11,164 nt of DNA from RGIG5327 sp045612485. Its GTDB lineage: Bacteria > Verrucomicrobiota > Lentisphaeria > Victivallales > UBA1829. The translations under genes and the position numbers were made by a program. Below the pieces are notes generated by a model, which did no database searches, was not told the origin of the DNA, and saw only the letters and a program-made list of their open reading frames with translations. This document shows positions 1 to 7,161 of the stretch, piece after piece. The stretch's first letter is position 1. Every line of letters begins with the position of its first letter. The stretch is from NCBI GenBank assembly GCA_045612485.1, contig JAZKZE010000148.1:1-11164 (forward strand), read 5' to 3'.

Positions 1-1
1 G

Positions 2-298
2 AATAATGAACATCAGGCGGTTTCTGATAAATATGCTGCATTGGAACAAGCGTATAATGATAAACGTTCTGTCTGCACCGGCCTTGAACAGCGTCTGGCT
101 GAAGAAACTGCGCAAAAACAGAACTGGATCACTCAGCATCAGGTTCTTACGGAAGAGCATAATGCTTTTTGTGTTTCTGCCGCACAGAAGGAACAGCTTT
201 TGAATGAGGAGATCATGCTTTTGAGAAATTCAAAAGCATACCGGCTGGGGCGTTTTCTTTTGGCTCCATTCAGGAAGATCCGGGATTTGATGAAGTAA
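2..298 (+). CDS. 3' end of a coiled-coil protein with glycosyltransferase-type C-terminal tail (partial)
   Basis: The reading frame is open from the left edge to a TAA at 296-298 and has no start inside the window, so only the last 98 residues are seen. About 70 residues are rich in Glu, Gln, Ala and Leu with heptad-like spacing, so a coiled coil is likely. The protein ends in a basic-hydrophobic tail (LRNSKAYRLGRFLLAPFRKI). Tails of this S-x-x-Y-R-x-G-R-x-L-x-x-P-x-R type are known at the C-terminus of large glycosyltransferases and methyltransferases of O-antigen or surface-glycan clusters, where they follow a helical spacer. That family assignment is inference from the tail and from the sugar-nucleotide enzyme downstream, because no catalytic domain is visible. 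The spacing of 76 bp to the next gene on the same strand fits one transcript. Confidence 0.7.
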   Translation, partial: NNEHQAVSDKYAALEQAYNDKRSVCTGLEQRLAEETAQKQNWITQHQVLTEEHNAFCVSAAQKEQLLNEEIMLLRNSKAYRLGRFLLAPFRKIRDLMK

Positions 299-324
299 AA
301 AGCACCACAGAAGAAAGAAACGAA

Positions 325-357
325 TCCCCGAAGAAAAAATAATGTTTTATCCGGGGA
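325..357 (+). repeat. Inverted repeat / leader hairpin before the epimerase
   Basis: TCCCCG at 325-330 can pair with CGGGGA at 352-357 across a 21-nt AT-rich loop, and the loop can add a few A-T pairs. It lies between the upstream stop codon and the ribosome binding site of the epimerase. No U-run follows, so it is not a classical terminator. It may be a processing or stability element, or chance. Confidence 0.3.
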
Positions 358-361
358 AGAT

Positions 362-368
362 GGAAAGG
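362..368 (+). promoter_or_regulatory. Ribosome binding site that sets the epimerase start
   Basis: The purine-rich GGAAAGG ends 6 nt before the ATG at 375. In-frame ATGs at 342 and 360 lack a comparable site at proper spacing, and they would add residues ahead of the first beta strand of the Rossmann fold. This favours the 375 start. Confidence 0.6.
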
Positions 369-374
369 TTTATA

Positions 375-1298
375 ATGGAACGTATCCTTGTTATCGGTGG
401 AAGCGGTTTTTTAGGTCATAATCTGATTTTACGTTTACGGCGTGCCGGCTATCCTGTTACTTGTTTTGACCGTTACCAGGCACCTTTTCTCAATGAGTGC
501 GGAGCAGGATTCATTGCCGGGGATATTCAGGAAAAGTCTCTGATCAGAGAAGCTCTGAAAGACGTGGATGTTGTTTTCCATCTGGCTTGCACGATCCTGC
601 CGCAAATGTCCAATTCCGACCCTTATTATGATGTTATGTCCAATGTGGGCGGGACTCTTCAGATGCTGGATGCCGCAGTGGAAAACAAGGTGAAAAAGGT
701 TATATTTCTCTCTTCCGGCGGGACGGTTTACGGTATTCCCGGAAGTGTCCCCATCCGGGAAGATCACCCTACCAATCCCACCTGTTCCTATGGAATATCC
801 AAACTGGCGATAGAAAAATATCTGCGTTTGTATAATCAGCTGCACGGTTTGAATACCTGCTCTGTCAGGCTTGCCAATCCCTACGGACCGTTTCAGCGGG
901 TAAAAGCCATGCAGGGCGTGATCCCTGTTTTCTGTTACAGTGCCCTTATGGATGAGGAGATCAAGATCTGGGGGGATGGTTCTGTAAGAAGGGATTTTAT
1001 TTATGTGGATGATGCAGTTTCCGCCCTTATGCAGATCATGAAAAAAGAGGAACTGCCGCCTGAATTGAATATCGGAAGCGGGGAATCCGTGTCTATAAAT
1101 GAGCTTCTGACCCTGATCCATGAGATCACCGGAAAAGAGTTGAAAAGCGTTTATACCGGCAAACGGGATTTTGATGTGCCTGTAAATGTTCTGGATATAT
1201 CTCTGGCAAAGTCGGTTTTGCAGTGGTCTCCGGAATTCTCCCTGAGAGACGGACTGACTCATACTGTACAGTGGATCAGAGAAAACTGTATCAACTGA
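375..1298 (+). CDS. NAD-dependent sugar-nucleotide epimerase/dehydratase (extended SDR family)
   Basis: This is a 307-residue extended short-chain dehydrogenase of the UDP-glucose 4-epimerase / NAD-dependent epimerase-dehydratase family, acting in the cytoplasm on nucleotide sugars. Visible signatures are the N-terminal Rossmann loop GGSGFLG (residues 8-14), an acidic residue (D32) after the second strand for the NAD ribose, the active-site segment SSGGTVYG (113-120), the catalytic Y139-x3-K143 pair in SYGISK, NPYGP (168-172), and the C-terminal RRDFIYVDD (205-213) typical of nucleotide-sugar-binding epimerases. Length is normal for the family. The start at 375 is chosen because it has the ribosome binding site and begins directly with the first beta strand. 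The preceding coiled-coil gene suggests a lipopolysaccharide, O-antigen or capsule cluster. The exact substrate (UDP-Glc, UDP-GlcNAc, GDP- or dTDP-sugar) cannot be read from sequence. It ends at a strong terminator. Confidence 0.9.
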   Translation: MERILVIGGSGFLGHNLILRLRRAGYPVTCFDRYQAPFLNECGAGFIAGDIQEKSLIREALKDVDVVFHLACTILPQMSNSDPYYDVMSNVGGTLQMLDAAVENKVKKVIFLSSGGTVYGIPGSVPIREDHPTNPTCSYGISKLAIEKYLRLYNQLHGLNTCSVRLANPYGPFQRVKAMQGVIPVFCYSALMDEEIKIWGDGSVRRDFIYVDDAVSALMQIMKKEELPPELNIGSGESVSINELLTLIHEITGKELKSVYTGKRDFDVPVNVLDISLAKSVLQWSPEFSLRDGLTHTVQWIRENCIN

Positions 1299-1335
1299 CA
1301 GTTATCTTCTTTTTATTCTGTTTCAAATTCCATAA

Positions 1336-1370
1336 AAAAAGCCGTCCGGAACATTGCCGGACGGCTTTTT
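1336..1370. terminator. Bidirectional intrinsic terminator between convergent genes
   Basis: A perfect 9-bp GC-rich stem (GCCGTCCGG at 1341-1349 with its complement at 1357-1365) closes a 7-nt loop. It is flanked by A-run 1334-1340 on the left and T-run 1366-1370 on the right, which extend the stem by A-T pairs and give a U-tract in both directions. It lies in the 100-bp gap between the plus-strand epimerase and the minus-strand lysS stop, so it very likely ends both transcripts. Confidence 0.9.
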
Positions 1371-1398
1371 GATATGTCTGATTTTGACTCAAATCGTC

Positions 1399-2931
1399 TT
1401 ATTCAGATTTTTCAGCTTCTTTTTCCTGTTTTTTTGCCTTTTTCTGGATCCTCATCTGGGGGAAGAGCAATACATCGCGGATGGATTCCGCTCCGGTAAG
1501 AAGCATGACCATACGGTCAATACCGATACCCAGACCGCCGGCGGGAGGCTGACCGTGTTCCATAGCTGTCAGGAAGTCTTCATCAATGGCGTCGTCCAGA
1601 TCTTTGCCTTCCGCCATTGCCTGTTCCACAAAACGCTTTCTCTGTTCAATGGGGTCGTTGAGTTCAGAGTAACCGGGACTGATCTCCTGACCGTTGATCT
1701 CCAGTTCATATACATCCACTACAGTGGGATCGTCTTCGCATTTCTTTGCCAGCGGCACAAGATAGGCAGGCAGACGGGTGACAAAGGTGGGCTGGATCAG
1801 GGTTTCTTCAATGAGTTTATCATAAATCTCATGGGTGATTTCCAGGTCATTCATTTCTTTGGTGACAGGAGCCCCCATTGCCACGGCTTTTTCATATTTT
1901 TCGTCGTGGGAAAGTTCATACCAGTCGGCACCGGCTTTTTCTTTAATGAGTTCTGCATAGGGAGCGCGTCTCCAGGGACGGGTGAGGTCAATGATGGTTC
2001 CGTTGGGATGTTTGATCTGAAGAGTACCGCAAACCTTCATGGCGATGGTGGTGAACATTTCTTCAATGAGATCCATCATACCGTTACAATCACTGTATGC
2101 CTGATAGATCTCAATGGCGGTAAATTCAGGATTGTGCCGTCTGTCAACACCTTCGTTACGGAAGTTGCGGTTGAGTTCAAAGACTTTTTCAAAACCGCCC
2201 ACCAGAAGTTTTTTAAGGTAAAGTTCAGTGGCAATACGCATATACATGGGGCTGTTCAAGGCATCATAGAAGGTCTTGAACGGATTGGCGGATGCTCCTC
2301 CGGGGATCGCCTGGAGCATGGGTGTTTCCACTTCAATAAAGCCTTTATCCATCAAAAATTTGCGTACTTCATGGATGATGGCGGAACGTTTGAGGAAAAC
2401 TTCTCTGCTGGCGTCATTGGAAATCAGGTCAAGGTATCTCTGACGGTATCTCTGTTCCACGTCGGTAAGTCCGTGGAATTTTTCAGGCAGGGGACGCAAA
2501 GATTTGGAAAGAAGAGTGATCTTGTGGGCTTTCAATGTAAGTTCACCGGTTTTCGTGGTGAAAAGCACTCCGTCAACGCCGATAAGATCGCCAATATCAA
2601 ATCTTTTGAAAAGTTTGAATTCCTCTTCCCCCAGTTCCTGTTTGTGAACATAAAGCTGAAGACGGCCGGAAGAGTCTTTCACATCTGCAAAAATAGATTT
2701 GCCCATGGCACGGAAAGCTGTCATTCTTCCGGCAACTCTTACTTCCGGCTGTTCGGAGAGTTCGGCATTATAATTTTTCCGTACATCGGCAGTAAGACTG
2801 ACATTGTCAAATCTTTTACCGAAGGGATCGATACCTGCTTCCTGAAGTTCTTTTACTTTGTTGAGTCTCTGTGTGAAAATATCTTCCACTTTGACTTCCT
2901 GTTCAATGGCACCATTGTTTCCGTTGTCCAT
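1399..2931 (-). CDS. lysS: Lysyl-tRNA synthetase, class II
   Basis: This enzyme ligates lysine to tRNA-Lys using ATP in the cytoplasm. The 510-residue length matches bacterial LysS. The order is an N-terminal helix, an OB-fold anticodon-binding domain (about residues 62-165, with VRVAGRMTAFRAMGKSIFAD), a linker (RYRQRYLDLI, 161-170), then the class II catalytic core. Motif 2 is FRNEG...RRHNPEFTAIE (257-274) and motif 3 is GLGIGIDRMVMLL (466-478). The lysine-site region contains EINGQEISPGYSELNDP, in which GYSELNDP is typical of LysS and excludes AspRS and AsnRS. The start at 2931 has an AGGAG site 9 nt upstream (2941-2945). The C-terminus is a short Lys/Glu-rich tail. The gene is last in the minus-strand run and ends at the shared terminator. 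The 51-bp AT-rich gap to mutY leaves open whether it has its own promoter. Confidence 0.97.
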   Translation of the reverse strand: MDNGNNGAIEQEVKVEDIFTQRLNKVKELQEAGIDPFGKRFDNVSLTADVRKNYNAELSEQPEVRVAGRMTAFRAMGKSIFADVKDSSGRLQLYVHKQELGEEEFKLFKRFDIGDLIGVDGVLFTTKTGELTLKAHKITLLSKSLRPLPEKFHGLTDVEQRYRQRYLDLISNDASREVFLKRSAIIHEVRKFLMDKGFIEVETPMLQAIPGGASANPFKTFYDALNSPMYMRIATELYLKKLLVGGFEKVFELNRNFRNEGVDRRHNPEFTAIEIYQAYSDCNGMMDLIEEMFTTIAMKVCGTLQIKHPNGTIIDLTRPWRRAPYAELIKEKAGADWYELSHDEKYEKAVAMGAPVTKEMNDLEITHEIYDKLIEETLIQPTFVTRLPAYLVPLAKKCEDDPTVVDVYELEINGQEISPGYSELNDPIEQRKRFVEQAMAEGKDLDDAIDEDFLTAMEHGQPPAGGLGIGIDRMVMLLTGAESIRDVLLFPQMRIQKKAKKQEKEAEKSE

Positions 2932-2982
2932 TTCTGCTCGCTCCTTTTTTTATATATAAAAAATCAAATATCTTTTAAACTA

Positions 2983-4020
2983 TTAATATACACTTTCCCC
3001 ACCTGAATTGCAAGCAGAATTTTTCACCTTTCTGAAGGCGGAGGGTATGGAATACTTTTTATCCATCTCTTCTTTTGTGATCCATGTTAAAAAATTCACG
3101 GGAGAAGATAATTTTATATGATAACAGTGCATCTCCCATTTTATGTGGGTGAAAATATGACTTGTATCGTATAAGAATGTAATATTTTCCATTTTGGTTT
3201 CCGGCGGGAAAAACAGGGATTTTTTTACCTCTTCCTCCGTAAGAAAACCTTCAAGCATGGGAAATTCCCACAGTGAAGCAAGCAATCCCGCTGCCGGGCG
3301 TTTCCTTATTGCAAAAGTATGGTTGTATTCCAGAAGAAGGACTGTATATAACAGGGTCTTTTTTGCTTTTTTTTCTTTCGGGGAGGGCAGAAGAGAAATG
3401 ATATCTTTTTTCTTTGCAATACAGTTTTCCTTCAACGGACAAACGGAACACTGGATCTCCCCTTTGGGGATACATAATGTTTCTCCAAGTTCCATCCAGG
3501 ATTGCGTGTAGGCAGAAGCGTCTTTTTCATCAGAAGGAAAATGGGCAAGAAGAAACTTTTCCGCCTCTTTTTTTGTTATGTCTTTTCCTTTGAAACGGGA
3601 AAGCACTCTCAGTACATTGCCATCTATGGCGCACGCCTTTTTTCCGAATGCAATGGAGGAAATCGCTCCTGCCGTATATTCCCCGATCCCCGGAAGAAGC
3701 AGCAGTTCTTCCTTTGTTTCCGGGAAATATCTGAGTTCCATGATCTTTTCCGCCGCTTTTTTCAGATTCTTTGCCCGGGAATAATACCCCAGCCCCTCCC
3801 AGAGTTTCAATAAGGCATTTTCCTCACACTCTGCCAGAGCTTTTATATCCGGCAGAGCGGTAATGAACCGTTCAAAATATTTTTTTACTGCTTCGATCCT
3901 TGTCTGCTGCAGCATGATCTCCGAAAGAAGTACATAATAGGCATTTCCCGTATCCCGCCAGGGGAGGGGGCGTTTATTTTCCTTATACCAGGAAAGAAGA
4001 GTTTGAATGGTTTTCTGCAT
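2983..4020 (-). CDS. mutY: A/G-specific adenine DNA glycosylase MutY
   Basis: This base-excision repair enzyme removes adenine mispaired with 8-oxoguanine. The 345-residue length is normal. The N-terminal HhH-GPD domain has RPLPWR (17-22), SEIMLQQT with catalytic E34, the hairpin LPGIGEYTAGAI (109-120) and IDGNVLRVL with catalytic D133. A [4Fe-4S] loop follows with C183, C191, C194 and C200; the first spacing is seven residues rather than the six of the E. coli enzyme, as I recall in some Firmicutes MutY proteins. The C-terminal NUDIX-like MutY domain (about 222-330) carries HIFTH (288-292), matching the FSH loop that reads 8-oxoG, with Thr for Ser. The ATG lies 8 bp after the thiN stop and lacks a good Shine-Dalgarno site, so expression probably depends on translational coupling to thiN. 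It is likely in one operon with pnuT and thiN. Confidence 0.96.
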   Translation of the reverse strand: MQKTIQTLLSWYKENKRPLPWRDTGNAYYVLLSEIMLQQTRIEAVKKYFERFITALPDIKALAECEENALLKLWEGLGYYSRAKNLKKAAEKIMELRYFPETKEELLLLPGIGEYTAGAISSIAFGKKACAIDGNVLRVLSRFKGKDITKKEAEKFLLAHFPSDEKDASAYTQSWMELGETLCIPKGEIQCSVCPLKENCIAKKKDIISLLPSPKEKKAKKTLLYTVLLLEYNHTFAIRKRPAAGLLASLWEFPMLEGFLTEEEVKKSLFFPPETKMENITFLYDTSHIFTHIKWEMHCYHIKLSSPVNFLTWITKEEMDKKYSIPSAFRKVKNSACNSGGESVY

Positions 4021-4028
4021 GGTATTTT

Positions 4029-4676
4029 TTACGGGGATTTTTTTCTGCCCCGGAATGCACGGAAAAGGAGAAGAAATTTACCTTCTTCAAAGTCAAGAGA
4101 GAAATGGTCTTCCAGAGCTTCATTGAGAGTAGCCTGCCACCAGCGGCGCAAATGATATTCTTTCATCGGGTATTTCAGATTTTCCGATGTTACTTTGATC
4201 CCTGCATCCAGAGCAAAAATGGAGATCTGCTCCCCTTTACTGCTTTCAAATGTTCCGGGGGAATTTACGGCAATAAAAATACCGTGATCGGTGATAAGGG
4301 AAATTTTTTCCGCCTGTAAAGAATAATCGGCAAGAAGAGAAAGATTGCCCAAGGTGTGATCTTCTCTTTTTCCTGTAGCCCCCAGGATCACAATATTTTT
4401 CCAGCCCTTTTCCATACAGTAACGGAAGGCTTTGGTAAGGTCGTTATCCTCCTGTTCTTCCACATGGACAAGACATTCACTGTACCTTTTGCGGAAATCT
4501 TCCGACAGACTGTCCAGATCCCCCACGATGGCATCCGGAGTCATACCGTGTCTTACCAGGGCAAGGGCAGCTCCGTCACAGCAGACGATCCTTTCTGCCT
4601 TTTCCAGAAAGGAAAGGGGGACGGGATCGGCGGGGAAATCTCCGTCGGCAAGGATGACTGTTATTTCTTCACTCAT
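4029..4676 (-). CDS. thiN: Thiamine pyrophosphokinase
   Basis: This enzyme transfers diphosphate from ATP to thiamine, giving thiamine diphosphate in one step. The 215-residue length is normal. Family signatures are IVGDLDSL (50-57), the Mg/ATP-binding EDNDLTKAF (76-84) and the thiamine-site loop GATGKREDHTLGN (99-111). The C-terminal part (about 130-210) is the beta-sandwich domain of the family. The ATG shares 4 bp (4673-4676, ATGA) with the stop of the upstream PnuC/PnuT-family transporter, which is strong evidence of translational coupling and of a joint role in thiamine salvage. In this dimeric family thiamine, not thiamine monophosphate, is the substrate. The gene is called thiN in Bacillus and tnr3-like in Bacteroidota. 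Confidence 0.95.
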   Translation of the reverse strand: MSEEITVILADGDFPADPVPLSFLEKAERIVCCDGAALALVRHGMTPDAIVGDLDSLSEDFRKRYSECLVHVEEQEDNDLTKAFRYCMEKGWKNIVILGATGKREDHTLGNLSLLADYSLQAEKISLITDHGIFIAVNSPGTFESSKGEQISIFALDAGIKVTSENLKYPMKEYHLRRWWQATLNEALEDHFSLDFEEGKFLLLFRAFRGRKKSP

Positions 4677-5410
4677 ATTTTACCTGTCTCCATCTCTTTT
4701 TTTTCCTGTTTTACAAGATCTTTTTTCCACTGGACAAAGAATATGATCCCGTTGGCAAGTGCCATCAACCACATAAGAAGGATGGCAACAGAAGAACCCT
4801 CCTTCAGGTAAATCAGCAGCCACATCCAGATGGAAAGAATATTTACCAGCGTCCAGATAAGCCACTGTTCGATACATCTTTTTACAGTAAGAACCATGGC
4901 TGTCACAGATAAAATGGTGGTGGTACTGTCCAGTACCGGACTTCTGTCCCCCATTTTGTGAAGGATGACGGCATATACAGCGATCCCCGCAAGGGTGAGA
5001 AGTGCGGTAATGGCTCTTTCCTTTATGGAAAGAAAACTTTTATAAACCGTTTCCGTATTTTTATTCATGTTTCTTTTCCAGAAAAACATTCCGGCAAACA
5101 TCATGGGCAGATACCAGAACCAGTTCAGCATGACCTCCCCGTAAAGTTTTGCTTTATAAGAGATATAACCATACAGAAGAGTATTGATGATTCCGAAAAG
5201 ATAACAGGATATTTTGCCTTTCCCGGCAAAAATGGTATAAAATGTTGCCGTTACGGCAGCAATGATTCCCATAAGGGAATCTTTCAATGTTATGGAAATA
5301 AGTATGATGGAAAGCGTACAGAAGGAAAGCCATATATAATCCATGACTGCCCAGCTTGTGACAAATTCCGCTTTACAGAACGAGTGTACTTTTTTGAGAA
5401 ATTTCATCAT
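4673..5410 (-). CDS. pnuT: PnuC/PnuT-family vitamin transporter, probably for thiamine (PnuT)
   Basis: This 245-residue membrane protein has seven or eight hydrophobic segments (about residues 25-42, 46-63, 66-84, 92-111, 133-151, 159-176, 181-202 and 206-227). The PnuC-family landmarks are NWFWYLPMM (96-104) and EQWLIWTLVNILSIWMW (181-197), whose Trp/Asn pattern lines the substrate site in PnuC structures. PnuC-type carriers move an unphosphorylated vitamin down its gradient, and a cytoplasmic kinase traps it. Here the overlapping next gene is thiamine pyrophosphokinase rather than a nicotinamide riboside kinase, so thiamine is the likely substrate, as proposed for PnuT next to TPK genes in Bacteroidota. 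This rests on context. Two ATGs stand side by side (5408-5410 and 5405-5407), with AAGGGA upstream. The start lies only 17 nt past a terminator-like hairpin. No TPP riboswitch consensus (CUGAGA and partners) is seen upstream. Confidence 0.85.
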   Translation of the reverse strand: MMKFLKKVHSFCKAEFVTSWAVMDYIWLSFCTLSIILISITLKDSLMGIIAAVTATFYTIFAGKGKISCYLFGIINTLLYGYISYKAKLYGEVMLNWFWYLPMMFAGMFFWKRNMNKNTETVYKSFLSIKERAITALLTLAGIAVYAVILHKMGDRSPVLDSTTTILSVTAMVLTVKRCIEQWLIWTLVNILSIWMWLLIYLKEGSSVAILLMWLMALANGIIFFVQWKKDLVKQEKKEMETGKI

Positions 5411-5427
5411 AAATATTCCCTTTTTGT

Positions 5428-5462
5428 AAAAGGCACGCAGGAAAAATTCCGGCGTGCCTTTT
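5428..5462 (-). terminator. Terminator-like hairpin between the dehydrogenase and pnuT
   Basis: GGCACGC at 5432-5438 pairs with GCGTGCC at 5452-5458. A further 4 A-T pairs lie outside, and an inner GGAA/TTCC pairing (5440-5443 with 5447-5450) lies inside. On the minus strand it is followed by UUUU and then the pnuT ribosome binding site. On the plus strand the T-run is longer (5459-5465), although no plus-strand gene ends there. It probably ends the dehydrogenase transcript; partial read-through into pnuT is possible. Confidence 0.7.
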
Positions 5463-5470
5463 TTTACAGA

Positions 5471-5488
5471 CTTGAAAAATATTTCAAG
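5471..5488. repeat. Perfect inverted repeat just after the dehydrogenase stop
   Basis: CTTGAAA (5471-5477) and TTTCAAG (5482-5488) form a 7-bp stem with a 4-nt loop, starting two bases beyond the stop codon. It is AT-rich and weak on its own. It may protect the 3' end of the mRNA or act with the stronger hairpin at 5428-5462. Confidence 0.5.
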
Positions 5489-5490
5489 AC

Positions 5491-7161
5491 TTATTTTTCA
5501 AATTTTGCAAGGAGTGCCTTTTCGGTTTCCACAGAGTAGTTGCCGTCAGCGTCAAAGGTTTTTTCAAGACCGGGGACGAGGGAGGCAATATCGTTTACAC
5601 CGGTAAGAGGCATATCCGGGCAGTTGGGGAAGATCACGGTCTTGCCGGGGAACTTGGCGGCGGCAACAGCTTCCAGACCTTCTTTAAGGACATTCATACC
5701 GCCGATGGCAGCAAGGGCGGATACAGGTTTGAGGATACCTTCCTGCACGAACTTGATGGTATTGCGCAGATCCTGGGTCTTGCTTCCGGAGGAACCGATG
5801 AAACGGGCACCACCATTGGCAATGGCACCGCAGCAGAGGGTTGCTTCCTTACCGGCAGGGATACCGGCAAAGATGTTCATGAGACCGTCTTTGCCCAGGA
5901 ATTTGGCATAAGCGGACACGAGGGGAGCAACGGGAACGAGCATAACGATATCATCAAAGCCTTCGGGAGCGAACTCTTTTACAGCTTTGTCGAAGTCTGC
6001 GGGATCTGCGAAATCAGCGGGATTGAGGAAGGCAAGTTCCACGCCGTTTTCCTTGGCGATGGGGCCGAGGAATTCCTGAACGTGGGCAATACGCACTTTA
6101 TCCATATCGGTAACAAGTACGCGTTTGGGACCTTCTTTGCTGCTGACAGCAAGCTGGGTGTGCATCTGACCCATGGCACCGGCACCGCCGGGGAGCCAGC
6201 AGGTTCCACCTTTTTTCAGGGTGCTGCGGACGTTTCTTCCGTAAGCGGCATCCAGATCGTTTGTGGCAGTTCCCTGATAGAACCAGCCCTGATAGTGGAT
6301 GCTTCCCACATCAAAGCTCCATGCTTCCGCATAGTTGCCAACGAAGGAGATGCAGGCATTTACTTCACCCATCTTGGCGGCAGCTTCCCCTATTTCCTTA
6401 TCGCAGGAGCAGAGGTAGATATCATCGAATTTGCCTTCTGCGGGAAGTGCGGAAGCAACTGTGATTTTTGCTTTGGGACATGCCTGGGCGATTTTGCCGG
6501 CAAAAGCGGCGGGAGCGTTTACAAGAACGATTTCAGCAGGTTCAGCTGCTGCAACAAGAGAACCCGCTTCAGTCACAGCGGAATCTTTGCCGAAAACAAA
6601 GAGCATTTTACCATTTTTGAGAGGAGCGGTTCTGTGTGCGATATTGTAGCTGGCAAGAACGCATGTCCAGGGTTCAAAAAGGGCGGCGGCGGCAGAGGGG
6701 ATGCTGTCGGCGATGGGGAGAAGGTAGCAGCCTTCGTCTCCGTTGAGAACTTTCTGGTCGATGATGCTGTACTGTGCCATACCGCCGTTGAGAGCATAAC
6801 CGTAGGCAAAGTTTTTGCCGTTTACATAGATATCCGCCTGGATGATGTAGCGGGAACCGATTTTGAACTGACCTTCCAGTTTGCTGCCTACTTTCACAAC
6901 GGTCATCACTGCTTCGTGACCGGGGATCACAGGATCTTCTTTCAGATTTTTGGAGTGTACGCGGGGATGTTCTTCACCGGCACGGATAAGTTTCACGTCG
7001 GAAAAGCAAAGTCCGATGGCGTCGATCTTTACAAGAAGTTCGTCATCTTTGATCTGGGGGAGGGGCAGAACGGAAGGTTTGTTGTCCTTACCGAAATTTT
7101 CAAAATCTGCTCCGAAAAGCTGCCATGCGAGAATCTGTTCAGGCAATTTGTTCTGTTCCAT
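5491..7161 (-). CDS. SorE-like medium-chain (zinc-type) dehydrogenase with apparent duplicated Rossmann domain
   Basis: This is a 556-residue MDR-superfamily oxidoreductase. The N-terminal GroES-like catalytic domain (about 1-170) has LCFSD (C52, D55), IPGHE (H82, E83) and LFEPW (E163), the usual ligands of the catalytic zinc. The four-cysteine structural zinc lobe is absent. The best resemblance, by remembered family features, is the L-sorbose-1-phosphate reductase group, through GLCFSD, HPRV, the GHE stretch and the later GPKRVLVTDMD. A standard cofactor fold follows at about 315-515, with GGAGAMG (325-331) and D352 after the second strand, favouring NAD(H). Between them lies an extra segment (about 181-314) resembling a degenerate copy of the same fold, without the glycine loop. 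Typical members have about 350-410 residues. The start has an AGGAG-type site 6 nt upstream (7168-7171). The gene appears monocistronic, with its own possible promoter. The substrate is unknown; a sugar phosphate or polyol is inferred. Confidence 0.85.
   Translation of the reverse strand: MEQNKLPEQILAWQLFGADFENFGKDNKPSVLPLPQIKDDELLVKIDAIGLCFSDVKLIRAGEEHPRVHSKNLKEDPVIPGHEAVMTVVKVGSKLEGQFKIGSRYIIQADIYVNGKNFAYGYALNGGMAQYSIIDQKVLNGDEGCYLLPIADSIPSAAAALFEPWTCVLASYNIAHRTAPLKNGKMLFVFGKDSAVTEAGSLVAAAEPAEIVLVNAPAAFAGKIAQACPKAKITVASALPAEGKFDDIYLCSCDKEIGEAAAKMGEVNACISFVGNYAEAWSFDVGSIHYQGWFYQGTATNDLDAAYGRNVRSTLKKGGTCWLPGGAGAMGQMHTQLAVSSKEGPKRVLVTDMDKVRIAHVQEFLGPIAKENGVELAFLNPADFADPADFDKAVKEFAPEGFDDIVMLVPVAPLVSAYAKFLGKDGLMNIFAGIPAGKEATLCCGAIANGGARFIGSSGSKTQDLRNTIKFVQEGILKPVSALAAIGGMNVLKEGLEAVAAAKFPGKTVIFPNCPDMPLTGVNDIASLVPGLEKTFDADGNYSVETEKALLAKFEK

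Noticed and set aside
342..374. Longer epimerase start at 342 or 360
   Set aside because: These starts add up to 11 residues ahead of the first Rossmann strand and lack a well-spaced ribosome site, whereas 375 has GGAAAGG 6 nt upstream.
435..1262. A 275-codon open frame on the minus strand
   Set aside because: It is antisense to the epimerase, which has clear family motifs; no recognisable protein results.
1354..3006. A 550-codon open frame on the plus strand
   Set aside because: It lies antisense to lysS, is rich in Phe and His as mirror frames of coding DNA are, has no ribosome site of note and runs through the terminator. lysS on the minus strand carries all the expected motifs.
5411..5490. 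TPP riboswitch upstream of pnuT
   Set aside because: The gap is only 80 bp and shows no CUGAGA-type core; the structure seen is two simple hairpins.
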